From Rhytidiadelphus loreus (Eukaryota; Streptophyta; Bryopsida; Hypnales; Hylocomiaceae), in NCBI GenBank assembly GCA_947034895.1, contig OX344762.1, positions 36,746,760 to 36,810,759 of the forward strand: a DNA stretch of 64,000 nucleotides, written 5' to 3'. Positions 37,015 through 52,212 of this stretch are shown piece after piece. The translations under genes and the position numbers were made by a program. A model generated the notes under the pieces. The model ran no database searches. It was not told the origin of the DNA and saw nothing but the letters and a program-made list of their open reading frames with translations. Every line of letters begins with the position of its first letter. Within the stretch, counting starts at the first letter, position 1.

Positions 37015-38688
37015 TCAAAAGGAGGAAAAACCTGATACAAATTTGTTCATAAGCCGCTCCTTCTCCTTCATTCGAATGCCTGGATTACTCTGTAGGGTAA
37101 GCAGAGCTTGCGACATGAAATCATTGATTTCTGGAGCAACATGGGCAGGCATAGTGTCAGCAACGGCCTGAAGTTTTGAAACCTGTTCCCTTGCTGTGAG
37201 GCGGTTTGGTCCTGCATACAAGTTGACGAGGTTCTCCAAGTGGGGTGCTTTTTCCAACACGTCCTGCACTTCTCCGTCCCACTGCGCGTCCGTCATGCCT
37301 TCAATCATCATAAACGGTTTCGCTTCGGCAAGGATCTCTTGTAATGACTTTTGAGGTAGCTCATCAATGTCAGGATTGATGCCGAAATACTCCATAGCAT
37401 ATTCAGGCTCAAAATCCACCAAAAACTTGGAGTGGAGAGAACTCTTGAACTGCTCCTCCTCTTCCAAAGTGATGAGTCTCTGCTCATCCTCGGGTGTCAT
37501 CTCTCGCAGCGTTAATGGAACTTGAGGCTCCTCTTCCTGGTCCCGCCGTTGAGGGAACCGCGGCTGACGTTTGACCCTATCCTTTGCTGATTGCGGGCCT
37601 CGAGGTTGCTGTGATGAAGTCGCAGCTGCCCTCCTCCGAAACCTATCCGCGACCATAGTCGTGGCATCTGAGAAGCTATCAACCGCACCTCCCCGTCGTC
37701 GTCTCTCTTCCTCCCGAGACAGGTTCCTTTCCACACCTTCCTGCATCACTGCCACAGCCCGCTCCACTGCTTCTTCCCTTGACAGTTGAGGCCTTGCTGG
37801 AGCTGGAGGTGATGGTGGTGGAGAAGCTCTCCTCTGTGATGCTTGCTCCTCTGCCTTTGCCAACAACGCCATTGCTCTGGCCCTTGCCTCCTCCCTCGAG
37901 AGTTGCACGCGAACTGGCGTCTCCTCAGCTTTAATCAGAGCTTCACGTGATGGCCTCGGAGCTCCTCGTCCTCGTCCCTCACCCCGAGGAAGAGGCGCTC
38001 CTCTCCCAAGGCCTGCAACTCCTCCACCACGACCAGCAACTCCCCCAAAGATACTGGGAGAAGGTGTTGTTGGCAAATTGAAGGGATTGAAGGGTATCTT
38101 TGTTGGACCGACTTGTGAAGAGTCCCCTGGAGGTGCGATGTTAAGCAGTCCCCTGAAAGAGAGCAGCTTTTTAGACTCTCCGTACTCAGCTTCCGAAAGA
38201 AGATCACCTCCACCAGCTTTTGAAATATCACCTCCATCACCTTTCGAAAGATCACCGCCACCACCATCGGATGATGCACTAAGAGGAGACTCACTGGGTT
38301 TGACATCTTTCTCCTCAACAGCATCCTCAAAACGGTTGTCTGCCACATCTTTCTTTTCAGCCTCTGGCACACGAGCAGGCTCCGCAGCTACCACGGCGGG
38401 ACTCAACGTGAAGGGCTTGAAAGGGGGGAGAGGCTGGGTAGAACCAGGGGGAGACACATTGCCTCTCCCTCGTCCACGCCCTATCCCGAAACTCCCTAAC
38501 CCTAACCCTTGTCCAGCTCCATCAGTCGCAGCGCTACCGCCAGCTCCAAATTCAGGAATCGGAGCATCCTCCACATCAGTGCGTCCGCGCCCTCGCCCTG
38601 CTGAGAAGCACTGCCTCTGGAAATACGCACCTGGAGCTCGAGATCTACTGAAAATGGCGATGGCACGCCGATCAACCAAGCCTCTCAT
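37015..38688 (-). CDS. Gly/Arg- and Pro-rich protein, probably mitochondrial
   Basis: Single-exon frame of 557 residues from the ATG at 38688. The N-terminus is Arg-rich without acidic residues and ends RQCFSAGRGRGR, which resembles a mitochondrial presequence. A low-complexity Gly/Arg/Pro region follows with three LSREE motifs (LSREEARARAMALLAKAEE, LSREEAVERAVAVMQEG, LSREEERRRR). The C-terminal 180 residues are the compact part, with TPEDEQRLITLEEEEQF, DFEPEYAMEYFGINPDIDEL and a helical end. The layout suggests an organelle-targeted plant protein with a disordered linker, perhaps attached to a ribonucleoprotein, but I cannot name the family and the function is inference. Low-complexity frames on the other strand are shadows. 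Confidence 0.75.
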   Translation of the reverse strand: MRGLVDRRAIAIFSRSRAPGAYFQRQCFSAGRGRGRTDVEDAPIPEFGAGGSAATDGAGQGLGLGSFGIGRGRGRGNVSPPGSTQPLPPFKPFTLSPAVVAAEPARVPEAEKKDVADNRFEDAVEEKDVKPSESPLSASSDGGGGDLSKGDGGDISKAGGGDLLSEAEYGESKKLLSFRGLLNIAPPGDSSQVGPTKIPFNPFNLPTTPSPSIFGGVAGRGGGVAGLGRGAPLPRGEGRGRGAPRPSREALIKAEETPVRVQLSREEARARAMALLAKAEEQASQRRASPPPSPPAPARPQLSREEAVERAVAVMQEGVERNLSREEERRRRGGAVDSFSDATTMVADRFRRRAAATSSQQPRGPQSAKDRVKRQPRFPQRRDQEEEPQVPLTLREMTPEDEQRLITLEEEEQFKSSLHSKFLVDFEPEYAMEYFGINPDIDELPQKSLQEILAEAKPFMMIEGMTDAQWDGEVQDVLEKAPHLENLVNLYAGPNRLTAREQVSKLQAVADTMPAHVAPEINDFMSQALLTLQSNPGIRMKEKERLMNKFVSGFSSF

Positions 38689-38734
38689 TGCTTTAACCCT
38701 AATAGGAAACTCGAAATTCGATGCTCAGCTGTAA

Positions 38735-40700
38735 GCCCAATAACACGTCTCCGGCAACCGTCTCATTGGGCAAACATCTACATCACATCACAGGTCGCCT
38801 GTCTACTGCGGTCGACACAATTTAGGACACGATTGAATGAAAATTTCACGAATTTGAAAACGGAATTGAGAAAGATTGTCAATGAAAGGCAGACGTAACG
38901 ATAATGATGCCTTTCGATTGCGGCGCGAGCAGCGTCAAAACGCCCAGAGCTCCACCCAGAACCTGGGTGCTAAACCCTGAACCCTAAATGGCAAAATCGC
39001 ATCAATGAATGGCAAGAGTATGTAGACGTCTGGACGACGACTCCCTTCCTCATCGACCCCACTCCCCCCAACCCGGTATTCTTAGATTTCAACAAATATT
39101 TTGGTCCAACTCCAAACTCAAACTCTTTAACTTACGAGGACCCATTGTGTTCCCTTTGGTTGTTGCATACATGTAGATTAATCGAATTCACAAAAAAATT
39201 TAAGCAGTAGAATTTTCTGCCAATATTTCAGGCAACTAACTTCTGAGAAGAAAAGACATGTAATGGGTGGTCAAAGCAAAAATATATAGCTTTGCGTTGT
39301 TGTTCCTATTCGGGGCTATTTTTGTCCATTTGGTTGCTAATGTGTCTCCATTAATTCCCTAATTGAGTGTAATGTTTCTCCAAAAGTGTCCCTCATAATC
39401 ACGGAATAATGAATGAACATTTTGTCATGCTTAGAAACTTGCACTATGGTATTCATTGAAATCATAAAGTTGTTTCTTTCAATCCTATTCCAACCCCTAT
39501 AACTCCAATTCCACATTGAATTGTTGTAACTTAAACTCTTATACAATTCTCACTACATTAGATTGCAACAAGGTACAATTGAGTTCAAAAGTAGCAGTCT
39601 TAATTGGAATTACAGTAGGATTGGAGGTGATTATTGGGCTACCTAGGTTACTTCATGTCTAGGGAGTTCAAATACGGTTGCAATATTGGTTTTTTTGTGT
39701 ATTTGACAAAAAAAGTGAATGAATGAAGTATATAGAGGTGACTAAAAGTTTGTTTTCACATAGTGTTGGATCTAACAATATGTGATACTCCCAATTTGAA
39801 TCTTTGATGTACCTCTAATATATCTAAGAATCTATAGTATAGTCATATACTTACATATCCTCTTGCATATTCTATTGAATGGTGTTGTATTTGAGCATGA
39901 TAAATTTTAGATGTTAAAATGACATTCAATTGAAAAGATGCTAATTGTTGAATACCTAATCCAATGATGCATGTCTTGCCGTATTTTGGTACATAATTTG
40001 TGAAAATGAGATAAGGTGTTTTATACATTAGTTGGTTTCAACCATTGAAAAATTAAATAACATGTTTTTTTAATTAAAAATTTGATGGAAGAATCTATTG
40101 CAAAAGCCTTTAACACTTTTGAGTAAAACTTAGTAAAACTATCTAAGTAGCCCTAGGTAACTAACATGCAAGTAGTGGGATTTGAAACCCTCACCTCATG
40201 GTTAGTAGTAGGAATTCTTAGTGCTTTACAACAAATATGAAATTGGGGATATTTTTGTATTTTATATGAGAAGTTGTGTCTATTTACCATTTCTTGCACT
40301 ATTGATCTCCTTTTTTCAAAGTGTACAACTTTTCAAAATATTTTTTATTTAAATCTCCTTAAAAGGGAAGAAGAAGAAGATGAATCAAAAGATGTTCCAT
40401 AATTTTTTTGGATTTTTGTATAATTAGTTTTGAATTTTCAAAGTAAATTATTTTTTTTTGTTATTTTAATTTACACTATTTTCAACATTCTTTTTAATTT
40501 TTGAAATTCTTGACATTTTCTTCGACACTTCAAAAAAAGTGTCAAAATGTTTTCAATTTCATGACATCTTGTTGATCAACACTTGAGTGTCAATAACAGT
40601 GTCAAAAAAAGTGTCAAAAACAACATCCTTTTTAGGTATTGCATACATAGCTACAGTAAAATTATTGATACGTGATGAAATAGAGATCCCTCTAGTATGC
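38735..40700. other. Intergenic DNA upstream of the Gly/Arg-rich gene
   Basis: The first 350 bp have balanced composition and likely hold that gene's promoter and leader. Beyond about 39100 the DNA is AT-rich with no coding signal. GTGTCAAAA repeats, including the inverted pair GACACTTCAAAAAAAGTGTC, lie at 40520-40620. Confidence 0.45.
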
Positions 40701-40930
40701 TTAACCCTTAAACGTCGAAGGGGGGACCCTCGAAATCTTCCTTTTCTATTACCGTGTGAATCATTGACCTCCAGAATTGCAAAATTAGTCATTGGAAGTC
40801 AAACTATTGTAGAAGATCTTCCTTTTCCAAAACAAATTTAGAGGATGAATAGTTGCACTTCTGTCCTATACAGTTTGATTCCTTGTCATCCATCGGACAC
40901 AAAACGTCCGCCTCGACGTTCAAGGGTTAA
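40701..40930. mobile_element. 230-bp TTAA-flanked MITE with CGTCGA termini
   Basis: The left end TTAACCCTTAAACGTCGA and right end TCGACGTTCAAGGGTTAA are an 18-bp inverted repeat with one mismatch, including TTAA on both sides. The next bases inward (GGGGGGACCC, ACACAAAACGTCCG) do not pair well. Confidence 0.85.
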
Positions 40931-41660
40931 GAAAAATGCTGCAGCACTCTTCCGTAGGCTCAAGTTGGAGAGTATGGCCTTATTTTTGTGATAAAATACT
41001 GATAGCCATCCATAATGATATGTTATGTAACGATAGTTTGTCAAATCAGAAGTCGTTGATAGCGGTAAAATCACCACGGGAAAAACTTTAGATGTTGCGC
41101 AGCTTCTCTTATTGGGGACTCTAAAACAGGAGCAGCTTCATTGCAAATCCCTAGGGTTCCCCTAATGGTTATAACGACTGAGCTCATGAAGTCTGCCTTC
41201 TATCTAAAACTCTAGATCATTGACAGGGAAAATGAAATGTGGCCGAGGTTTGGAAGGAAGCCAAGGAGTCACTGTCGCTGCACTTCAGCATACTTATACT
41301 TTGAAACAACAATTTCATAAATTAGGGGTGTCAGACGTAAATATTCCCTCTTCGCAGTTTACAAGTAGATTACCAAATTGGGCAGAATACAATACATAGC
41401 AAAGCAATCAAGCTCTCTTAGAGTCTTGAATGTCAGACAGATCTGACACGCCCTATTGTATGCAACCATGATCTAAAAGAGGTTGCACGCATATCTATTC
41501 AGTACAACTTACAGCAATATCAGGAAATTACCAACGTGGCTGACCCGGCATCATTCTCAAATCCTCCACAGTCAATTTCAAAGACTTGTGTTTACACCAT
41601 TTACACTATCGGCACGTCTTCAAATTGAAAACTGCAAAGATCACAAAATGTAACGAAGAT

Positions 41661-44411
<2,751 letters not shown>

Positions 44412-46400
44412 GGCGACTGACCATGGCAGCTTATAAACTTATGGTGTTGTGGCCCATGCGAGAAGAAGCTCCGGGGGAAATTGTGGCGCCTCCTTTGCAA
44501 ACACTGTGGATGCAGAGAATCATTCTTGCCAAACCAACACTTGTGCTTCCGGTGCTTCGCAATCTGCTTCTGTGGCGCTGATGTGGAGGACTGGTAGGCA
44601 TACCCGCAATCCGTACGAGTTTGTGATACGGAGGGGAATGTAGATTTGGAGCTTTGTTTTGGTAAAGTAAATTATCGTGTGTGAAGTTTAGATTAAAAAA
44701 TAATTAAGTCATTTTTGTGAAAAAGTGTCACATGTCATCTTGCAATTGGTGTGAAGTGACGTGGACCCTTGAGAATTTGATGTAGAAATTCAATTTTGAC
44801 ACTCGAGTGCCAAATCAAACCTTCACATAGAATAGAATGTAGACATAATATCTTAAGACTGCTTCACACTCAGTCCCAAGTTCCAATTCTTCAATTCCCG
44901 GTTCAAGGCTATATTCTAACTTCTTGAGGTTGTAAAAGGTGAATAAAAAATATCAATGTGGGACTTGGGACTTCATAGTGTAAAGGCCAAAGTTCCAATT
45001 CAAAGTTGCAACTTATCTCTTGATATATAACATTATATAGCAATTAAGTGCCTAAAAAATGGTCAAAAAGTCTAAAAACATTTGGGAGACACTTTTGGCA
45101 TCAAATTAGTATTAGACACATTTGGACAAAAATCTAGAGTACCAAAATGCTTAATATCGTGTTTTTTTGCCTCATCTTATATTCAAAAAAAATATTGGGA
45201 CTTAGAGGCTAAGTTAGGTTTCCATTTTGGTTAGATCCAATTCAACATCTAAGTCCCACTTGCTTGAATTTAGAATTCTCAAAAAGTATTGTCGTATAGA
45301 GGATTCGGAATAATGAGGGATTTGGGCATGGGATTTATTGTAAAGTAGCCATTAGTTTTTTCTTTTCTTTTTGTCCCTTGAGATTGGGACACCTAAAATC
45401 ATCACTTTTTCTTAAGATTGTTTTAGGGATAGTATAGTCAATGCCTCAAATTTTTTTTAAAAGAATCTTAAAATCTTGAAATTGTTCTTAAAAGAATTTG
45501 AGATCCATTTGAAATAAAATCCTGAGATCAAGATTTCAATCATTGCCACCTCGCAAAACCTCATTATCAATGCTTTAAAAAAATTCTAGTTGCATCCACT
45601 AGATTTCAAAAGCAATTGGAATATGGTCATGGCATGAATACTTAAAGATATTCTACATTCATTGAGATAAGAAATCACTAATAGAAGAATTCATATTAAA
45701 GTGGCACTTAAAGAATTATAAACTTAGCATACTAGCATTCCATACCTACAAAGTTAGAAAGTATCCTAGTTAAGTGCCCCAAGAGGTAATCTAGGAGATG
45801 ATTCTTGACTACAACTATGTGCACTACATGGCAACAAATATTCAATATATAACTCTCTAAATTGGAAAAATGAAATATAAACTTCTACAAGTCATCTTTT
45901 CATTACTTGAAACTCACAAAAAATCATGCATGGTGACATTAGACTTATTAATTTCAACAAGGATGCATACACTGAAATACAAAACCTTCTATAGTACTAA
46001 GAATTTGATAGAGCAAAATCCCACTTTCAACTCAATTGGATGGAGTTATAGACTATGATTGCAGTGAAAATCATGCAGATCACAAGGAAGCTACCAATTG
46101 AATCCTTCAATTTGGAAGCATTAGCTCTTACTCATTCTATGTATATATAATTGATTTCTATTAATATCTATCATTAATTAGAAGTATAAGTTATAGGGTA
46201 TTTAGATAATAGAGGGTCCCAAATTAGTTATTGGACAAAATCCTCTCCTCTAAACTAAATAGAGATCTTGGAGTCTAGGGAGGATGGGATTTTAAAAAGA
46301 AAAGTAACTTTAGGTTGTATGACCAATGTGAATGAAGAGTTTGTTGAAGATAGTTCTACTGACTAAGCCATATAGGGATTTGACTCTAATAAGCTTAAAT
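44412..46400. other. Upstream region of the AOR-like gene and AT-rich DNA
   Basis: The first ~230 bp likely contain its promoter and leader. 44690-44830 is an inverted partner of 34745-34885. Beyond this is AT-rich sequence without coding signal. Confidence 0.45.
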
Positions 46401-47614
46401 CACTAGAAAAAAAACATGTCCGGCACAACTAGCTAGTATGCAACTAGTGTCCTATACAACTACCTTGCAACTATAATCCTCTCTATTAGCACCAAATCTA
46501 ACATAATTGTTTAATGTCATTGTTTTACACTATTGATACATTTTTTTAGTCGCAAAATAGTCAATCTATAGTTGCAAAAAACAACTAGGAAACAACTAGG
46601 AAAAGATTGGAACTGTAAAATGACCATAGTTGTTTCCTAGTCGCTTTCTAGTTATATACTAGATGTTTCTTACACTATTAGAGAATTCAATTTTTTTGTT
46701 GATTTGGTTGCATAAATTTGATTCACCTTTTTGTTGATTTGGAGAGTAATTTGTTGATTTGGATAAATATCAATACAAAAGTGAACCAAATGAATGCAAC
46801 CAAATCAACAAAAAAATTGAATTTTCTAATATTGAAGCTAGTTGTTTCCTAATCACTTTTAAGTCATACACTAGTTGTTTCCTAGTTGTTTCCTAGTTGC
46901 TTTCGAAATTCATTCCCATTTGTCTTATATCAATTGTCCCATATCAATTGTAAAAAACACCATTTATTTAGGTTGGACATATAAGACTTGTAAGTTGTTG
47001 AAGTCTAGTACAATGAATTCTATTGATAGAATTCTAAAAGTTCTACAATTGGTAGATATCTATAGATTATAGAAATCTAAAATTTGTAGATTTCTATACA
47101 ATATAGATTTCTACAATTTGTAGACCTATATAATCTATAGAAATCAAATAATATTTAAAAGCCAAAAAAAATTTAAATCTATGAAATTGTAAGGTTTCTT
47201 TAACCAATGAAATCTATTAAATACCAATATTTGAATTTTTGAAATCTAAAAAGAAGGTAGATCTAAAAATTTGAAATCTAGAAAAAATCTAGATTTGAAA
47301 TTCAAAGATCTAAAAAAATCTAGATCTGAAATTCTAAAATCTAGAAAAAAATTAGATATTGAATTTTAAAATTTGTAAATCGTTGAGATTAATATTTTAA
47401 AATCTACAAATTTACAAGTTGCAAACAAGTTGCAAATGAGTCACATGCAAGATGTGACTTTGACAATTTCTCCACCTATTTCCTAGATTTTAGAGTGTCC
47501 ACTGCAACTACAAGTCTCCAAATTATCACTAGTCGCAAACTAGTCACAAATGTCCTATGCAATTGAAAACCAGTTGTATAGTGTAGTTGCAAAACCCCTC
47601 ATTTTCTTCTAGTG
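46401..47614. mobile_element. 1.2-kb non-autonomous CACTA element with AAT target duplication
   Basis: The left end CACTAGAAAAAAAACATG matches the inverted right end CACTAGAAGAAAATGAGG. The bases outside each end are AAT, a 3-bp duplication as expected for CACTA/En-Spm transposons. Subterminal CAACTAG/CTAGTTG motifs recur in both orientations (for example CTAGTTGTTTCCTAGTTG near 46870-46900). An internal foldback lies at 46676-46714 with 46794-46835. No transposase is encoded. Confidence 0.88.
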
Positions 47615-47976
47615 AATCCCCTCACGTTTTCCAACTACAATATCATTTGAGGTTATCTATGCTAATGTTAAAGCTATTTATCAAAATACTCAGTATGCAC
47701 TTTCACATTCAATTTCAAGTTACGTAGCCCATGACCTCAAGAGACTGCACATATCTCTACTCGGTCCAACTTCTAGCTCTTGAAAGAAGATGCAACAACG
47801 ACAAGGACCCTTATACAAAAGAATACAAATAGTCAAATAGATACCAAAACTTAAATGATAATTGTATTATTTTCATCAAGTGAACAAGAAGTACATATAT
47901 ACAATTAGGTAACATTCTGACGAATGATACAGTGATGAAGTGGATGGACTTAAAATTGTCAACAACACTCCCCGCA

Positions 47977-48024
47977 CTAAGGCACTACCATACTAAGGCA
48001 CTACCATACTAAGGCACTACCATA
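47977..48024. repeat. Three exact 16-bp tandem repeats
   Basis: CTAAGGCACTACCATA repeats three times at 47977, 47993 and 48009. It lies close to the likely end of the degenerate copia element. Confidence 0.9.
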
Positions 48025-48322
48025 AACGTATATTGTACAAGTGTTAGTTAGAGAACAGTGAAATAGAGTGGTCAGAGGTAACATGTATCCAAAAGAGTTT
48101 GGCGAGCAAGAATGTCAAAGGTAAGGTAGTTTACATTTCAAAAACTTTAGATTATGTTGATCAGGGGTGAATGGTTTGCTGACGGATGTGTATTGTGGTT
48201 TTCCAGCTTGAGATGATTTTGTTGGCCCTTTACAATGGTACTACTTCAATAATATTGTTGATGGGGTTCTTAAGATTTTGTTGTCATTGTTTCGAAGGTT
48301 GTGTTAAACAAGAGCTACAATT

Positions 48323-48544
48323 GTGACTCAACCACTAGTGATGATTATGGATGCTCAGAGTAGCGATTGTGATCCTACCAAGGTAGTTGATACTTGCAAG
48401 TTCTATGTTGTAAGGAAGGATTTGATCCCAGGACTCTACTACAATTGGTCAAATTGTGAACGACAAGTTAAAGGGTTCAACGAAGCAAAGTATAAGAGAT
48501 TTTGGAGGCTTGATGATGCTAAGCAATACTTGCAAGGTGTTTAG
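48323..48544 (+). pseudogene. RNase H1-type hybrid-binding (viroplasmin-like) domain fragment
   Basis: The frame encodes KFYVVRKDLIPGLYYNW, a CERQVKGF motif and KYKRFWRLDDAKQYL. This is the pattern of the small RNA:DNA-hybrid-binding domain at the N-terminus of eukaryotic RNase H1, which also occurs in caulimovirus P6 proteins. No RNase H catalytic domain follows on this strand. It is probably an exon-sized fragment of a cellular RNase H1-like gene or of a retroelement. It lies next to, and opposite in strand to, a decayed copia element. Confidence 0.65.
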
Positions 48545-48599
48545 TGACCTAAATTTGTAAACTCTCATCTTTTCTCTAAGCTCGATAAAGTGTTGTTTG

Positions 48600-50760
48600 C
48601 CTAAGGGCTTTGTAATATTGTCTACGATCTGATCGTGAATTTGTATGTATAGGGTTTCTACAAATCCTAATGCTATATTTTTTCTAATGAAATGAAGCCA
48701 TAGTTCTATATACTTTGATTGATTGTAATAAACATGATTCTTAGTGACTTTAAGTGTACTCTAGTTATTACAAAATATAGTGATAGGGTTTGGCATAACT
48801 CCATGTATCTTTGAAGATAATGTTCTCAAACAAATTGCTTTTCATATCCCCTTAGCCAAGGCCTTTGCTTCAGTGTCTGTGGAAGAAATAGCAATGTTTT
48901 TTTTTTTTTATGACTAGAAAATTGGACCCTCTGCCGATTTGAATATCCATCTTGAGATTGATTTTCGATCAAGTTTGTTGTTTCCCCAATCAAAATCAAT
49001 ATATCCAATCACGGAGGAACTGCGGTCTCTTTTATAAAATATTCTAAAGTTGAGAGTTCCTCAAATATAGCGTAGAACTTGGTTGTCCGCTATTAGATGT
49101 GATATGCATGGATCATGCATGAATCGACTAAGAACACTTGTTGTATAAAGGATTTCCAGCTTGGTATTAACTAAATAAATCAACATGCCAAAAAGTTGCT
49201 AAAATTGTCTTGCATCCACCTACAATGAATCTTTTTCAACTCTGAGATTTACACCTTCAGCCATGGGTATTGATATTGGGGTGCAAGTATCCATATCAAT
49301 TTTTTTTTAAATTTACATTGCCTAGTTTTTTTGTAAGAGAAAGATGTTGGAATTGTAGCATGTGAATTCGACCCCTAGGTAGTAGCTAGCATTACCAAGG
49401 TCAATCATTGCAAAGTTGCTCATGAGCTTGCCCTTGAAATTATGTATGCTAGAAGAGTTAGACCCACTAAAAAACAAATCATCAACATGTAATATGAGTA
49501 TGATAAGCCCATTGGAACTCTTGATATAGAATAAACTATAATCAACTTTAGAATGCGATAAGACAATCTTCATGAGGAAGTTGTTGATTTCTTGTACCAA
49601 GTGTGTGGAGATTGTCTAAGTCCATACAATGACTTTTTTAGCTTGCAAACCTTGTTTACAGTAGAAGGATTTCGAAAATCCTCAGGAACTTCTATACACA
49701 CCAATTCTTTCAAATCTCAATTCAAGAATGTTGTGATGACTCCTAAAATCTTTTGTGCGCTCATTATAGCCAACAAATGTTCCTAATTTAGATTTTGTGG
49801 CCAATTTATGACGCTGATTTATCTCTACTCAAACATGGACTCGATATCCAAAAATTCGCAAAAAAGATATGTCTGGGACCTTTCCAAAGAAACGCTCAAA
49901 TGGAGTTACCTAAAAATGAATTAGCCGCAGTTGGTGAACAACTTATGAGAAAGGCAACAATATTGATTGATTTCGTCTAAAGATAATGCGACGCTTTTGC
50001 TAATATCATCATGCTTCTGGTTGTTTCAAGTAGCTTTATGTTAGATCTTTCGGCTACACCGTTTTGCTCACAACTTTTGGCATTTGTTAGTTGACGTGTA
50101 ATTCTAGAGTCGTCACATAATCTTGAAAACTCCTTAGAAAGAAATTCTCTGCCCTTGTCGCTTTGAATTTTGCGTATATGTTTCTTAGATTGAAGTTAGA
50201 TCATTGTTTTGAAGGCTCAGAAAACTTCTAGAGTGTTAGATTTTTGTTGCAAAAAGTGAATCCAAATATATCAATTGAAGTCGTCCAAAATGATAAAGAA
50301 ATAGTTTGATCCTTCAAGAGAAGAAACTGGGAAATGTCCGCATAAATCAAGATGGAGTAATTTGAGAGGTTTTGAGGCTCTTGTAAGATTGGATTTTGGA
50401 AAGCTTTTTCAGATTTGTTTTCATGCTTGACATTGCTTGCAAATTTCATGATATTGTGGAATATAAAGAACTCTAGTGGCTAAACCTTTTGCCAAAAATT
50501 CATGTAATCTATCATAACCAATATGTCCCAAACGGTGGTGCTAGAGATGTGCTTTTGAAATATTACTCTGGGTCAAATTTGCTTCAATATCAAGATTCAA
50601 CGATGATAATTGATAAAGACCATTTTTCTTGTTGTGGACACCTTTGGCAATGATCTTTTTGTTGCCTCGACTGTAGAGCAAGCATTTTTGGTTATCAAAA
50701 CAAGCTATGATACCCTTATCAGTCAATGAGCCAATTGACAATAAATTCTTTTGCAAACCA
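48600..50760 (-). pseudogene. Degenerate Ty1/copia retrotransposon pol
   Basis: Minus-strand fragments appear in pol order reading downward from 50760: GAG-pre-integrase (NLLSIGSLTDKGI), integrase core and zinc-binding remnants about 50500-50000, reverse transcriptase with ILHVDDLFFSG (the copia YVDD site, here HVDD) and YYLGVEF at about 49600-49330, and RNase H with DTEAKALAKGIWK near 48880-48840. Stops and frameshifts break it throughout. LTRs were not identified with confidence. Confidence 0.85.
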
Positions 50761-51238
50761 GGAACATAAAAAAATGTTGTTTACACTAGTGTTGGACGTG
50801 GGTCAAGTTTGTAGTATACCAATCGGGTACTGGTTTACAAATTTGAATGGTATCATTAAGGAAGAGGGTACTGGGGTTGAGAGTCATTTCAGTTAATTGA
50901 AACTATTATTAGTATCAATATGAACTTTGTATTTCTACCAATGCACTAACCTCCAAAGTCTGCATAACAATTTGTTATGCACAATGGTATCACTCAATTT
51001 AAAAAGAAATGAAACGAATAAAATTCAACTCAAGTTTGATTTTGAATGTCCATTGCATTGTGTCAATAATGCAAAGCAAGTGTCAATAAAAGACAGTCTA
51101 AAATAGAAGTGAAATGAAATCTATTCTGAAAGGATCTCAAAAAATCCAACTTCTTCAATCTCTTCTTCATTGTCATCGAGGAGCTTAGCCTCTACAGAGA
51201 AAAACTCCTAGAGTTTGTTATTGGGTGTAAACTATCGT

Positions 51239-51918
51239 TTAGAGGGCCACTTCACACTATGGTCAAAGGTCGAGAGGCCATGGGTTTCTACCAATCAAAT
51301 TTCAAATTTGAAGAAACCAAAAGTTCAGACTCTAAACCCTTCACACTAGAAGGTACAAGTCCAAAGGCCATGGCTCTCCAACTACCTACATGGCAATGGA
51401 TTCTCAAAGGAAGTTTAGGTCAATTAGAAATGAATGCCCAAATTATGGCCGAGGCCATCAACTTATGACAAGATCTCTACCATTAGATTGGTAGGTAGGA
51501 GTTGTTTACTAAGAGTTTGGACTTTCGGCTTGGCCTTTGGAAGCTTCACATTATGGTCAGCCAAAGGCTCCAATTCCTATTATTTATTGCCTATTTATTT
51601 CTTGTTTATTGCTAATTTCTTTGGACTCTCAACAAAGTATGGCCACTCAATGCCATGGCCTTTCGGCTTGGATGGACATAGTGTGAAGTGGCCCTTAGGA
51701 GGCTTTACATTATGGCCGTCCAAGTTAAGAGGTCATAGGAGTTCATTGTCAAGGGTTTGAACTTTGGGCTTGGCCTTTGAAGGCTTCACACTATGACTGG
51801 CCAAAGGCTCCAATTCCTATTATTTATTGCTCATTTCTTTGGACTCTCAACAAAGTTTGGCCACTCAATGCCACGGCCTCTCGACTTGGACAGCCATAGT
51901 GTGAAGTGGTCCTTAGAC
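51239..51918. mobile_element. Terminal-repeat element with GGCCACTTCACACTATG ends
   Basis: The left end GGGCCACTTCACACTATGG (from 51244) is inverted at the right as CCATAGTGTGAAGTGGTCC (to about 51914), and the match extends into GGTCGAGAGGCC. Internally a unit of about 240 bp is imperfectly tandem-duplicated (starting near 51517 and 51757). Confidence 0.7.
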
Positions 51919-51996
51919 TAGGCACTTCATAAAAAATTGGAAAAGAAAGCCCTGATGAGTATCGAAGAGAAATAGCTGGCTACTTCTCCAAAGTGG

Positions 51997-52212
51997 TCAA
52001 CTGAAAAAACACAGCTTTTGTGCATATTGAGCACACCAACGTGTGTCTTGAAAGCTTCGAATCGTCAGTTGTTTGAGAGCTTCACTGATTTCCAACATTT
52101 CAGGGATTGCTGTCGCTTTCTTGGATTTCTCGACGCTCCTTTCGCCCCAAGGAGGTACAGTCTGTAGATGCTGAAAGGTGAGTTTTCCTGCTTCTGCTAG
52201 CTCATTCGGCAA
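51997..52212 (-). CDS. Small hypothetical ORF divergent from the EF-hand gene
   Basis: 71 codons beginning MPNELAEAGKLTFQH with a regular, charged, mostly helical composition. It lies head-to-head with the calcineurin-B-like gene about 450 bp away. It could be a first exon or a chance frame. No family was recognised. Confidence 0.25.
   Translation of the reverse strand: MPNELAEAGKLTFQHLQTVPPWGERSVEKSKKATAIPEMLEISEALKQLTIRSFQDTRWCAQYAQKLCFFS

Noticed and set aside
38693..38706. TTAACCCTAATAGG as a TTAA element end
   Set aside because: No inverted partner nearby, and it lies in the leader of the Gly/Arg-rich gene; chance match.
37571..38734. Plus-strand frames opposite the Gly/Arg-rich gene
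   Set aside because: Low-complexity antisense shadows of the minus-strand coding sequence.
47500..48060. LTR of the copia element
   Set aside because: No matching direct repeat found on the 50.8-kb side, so LTR boundaries cannot be supported.
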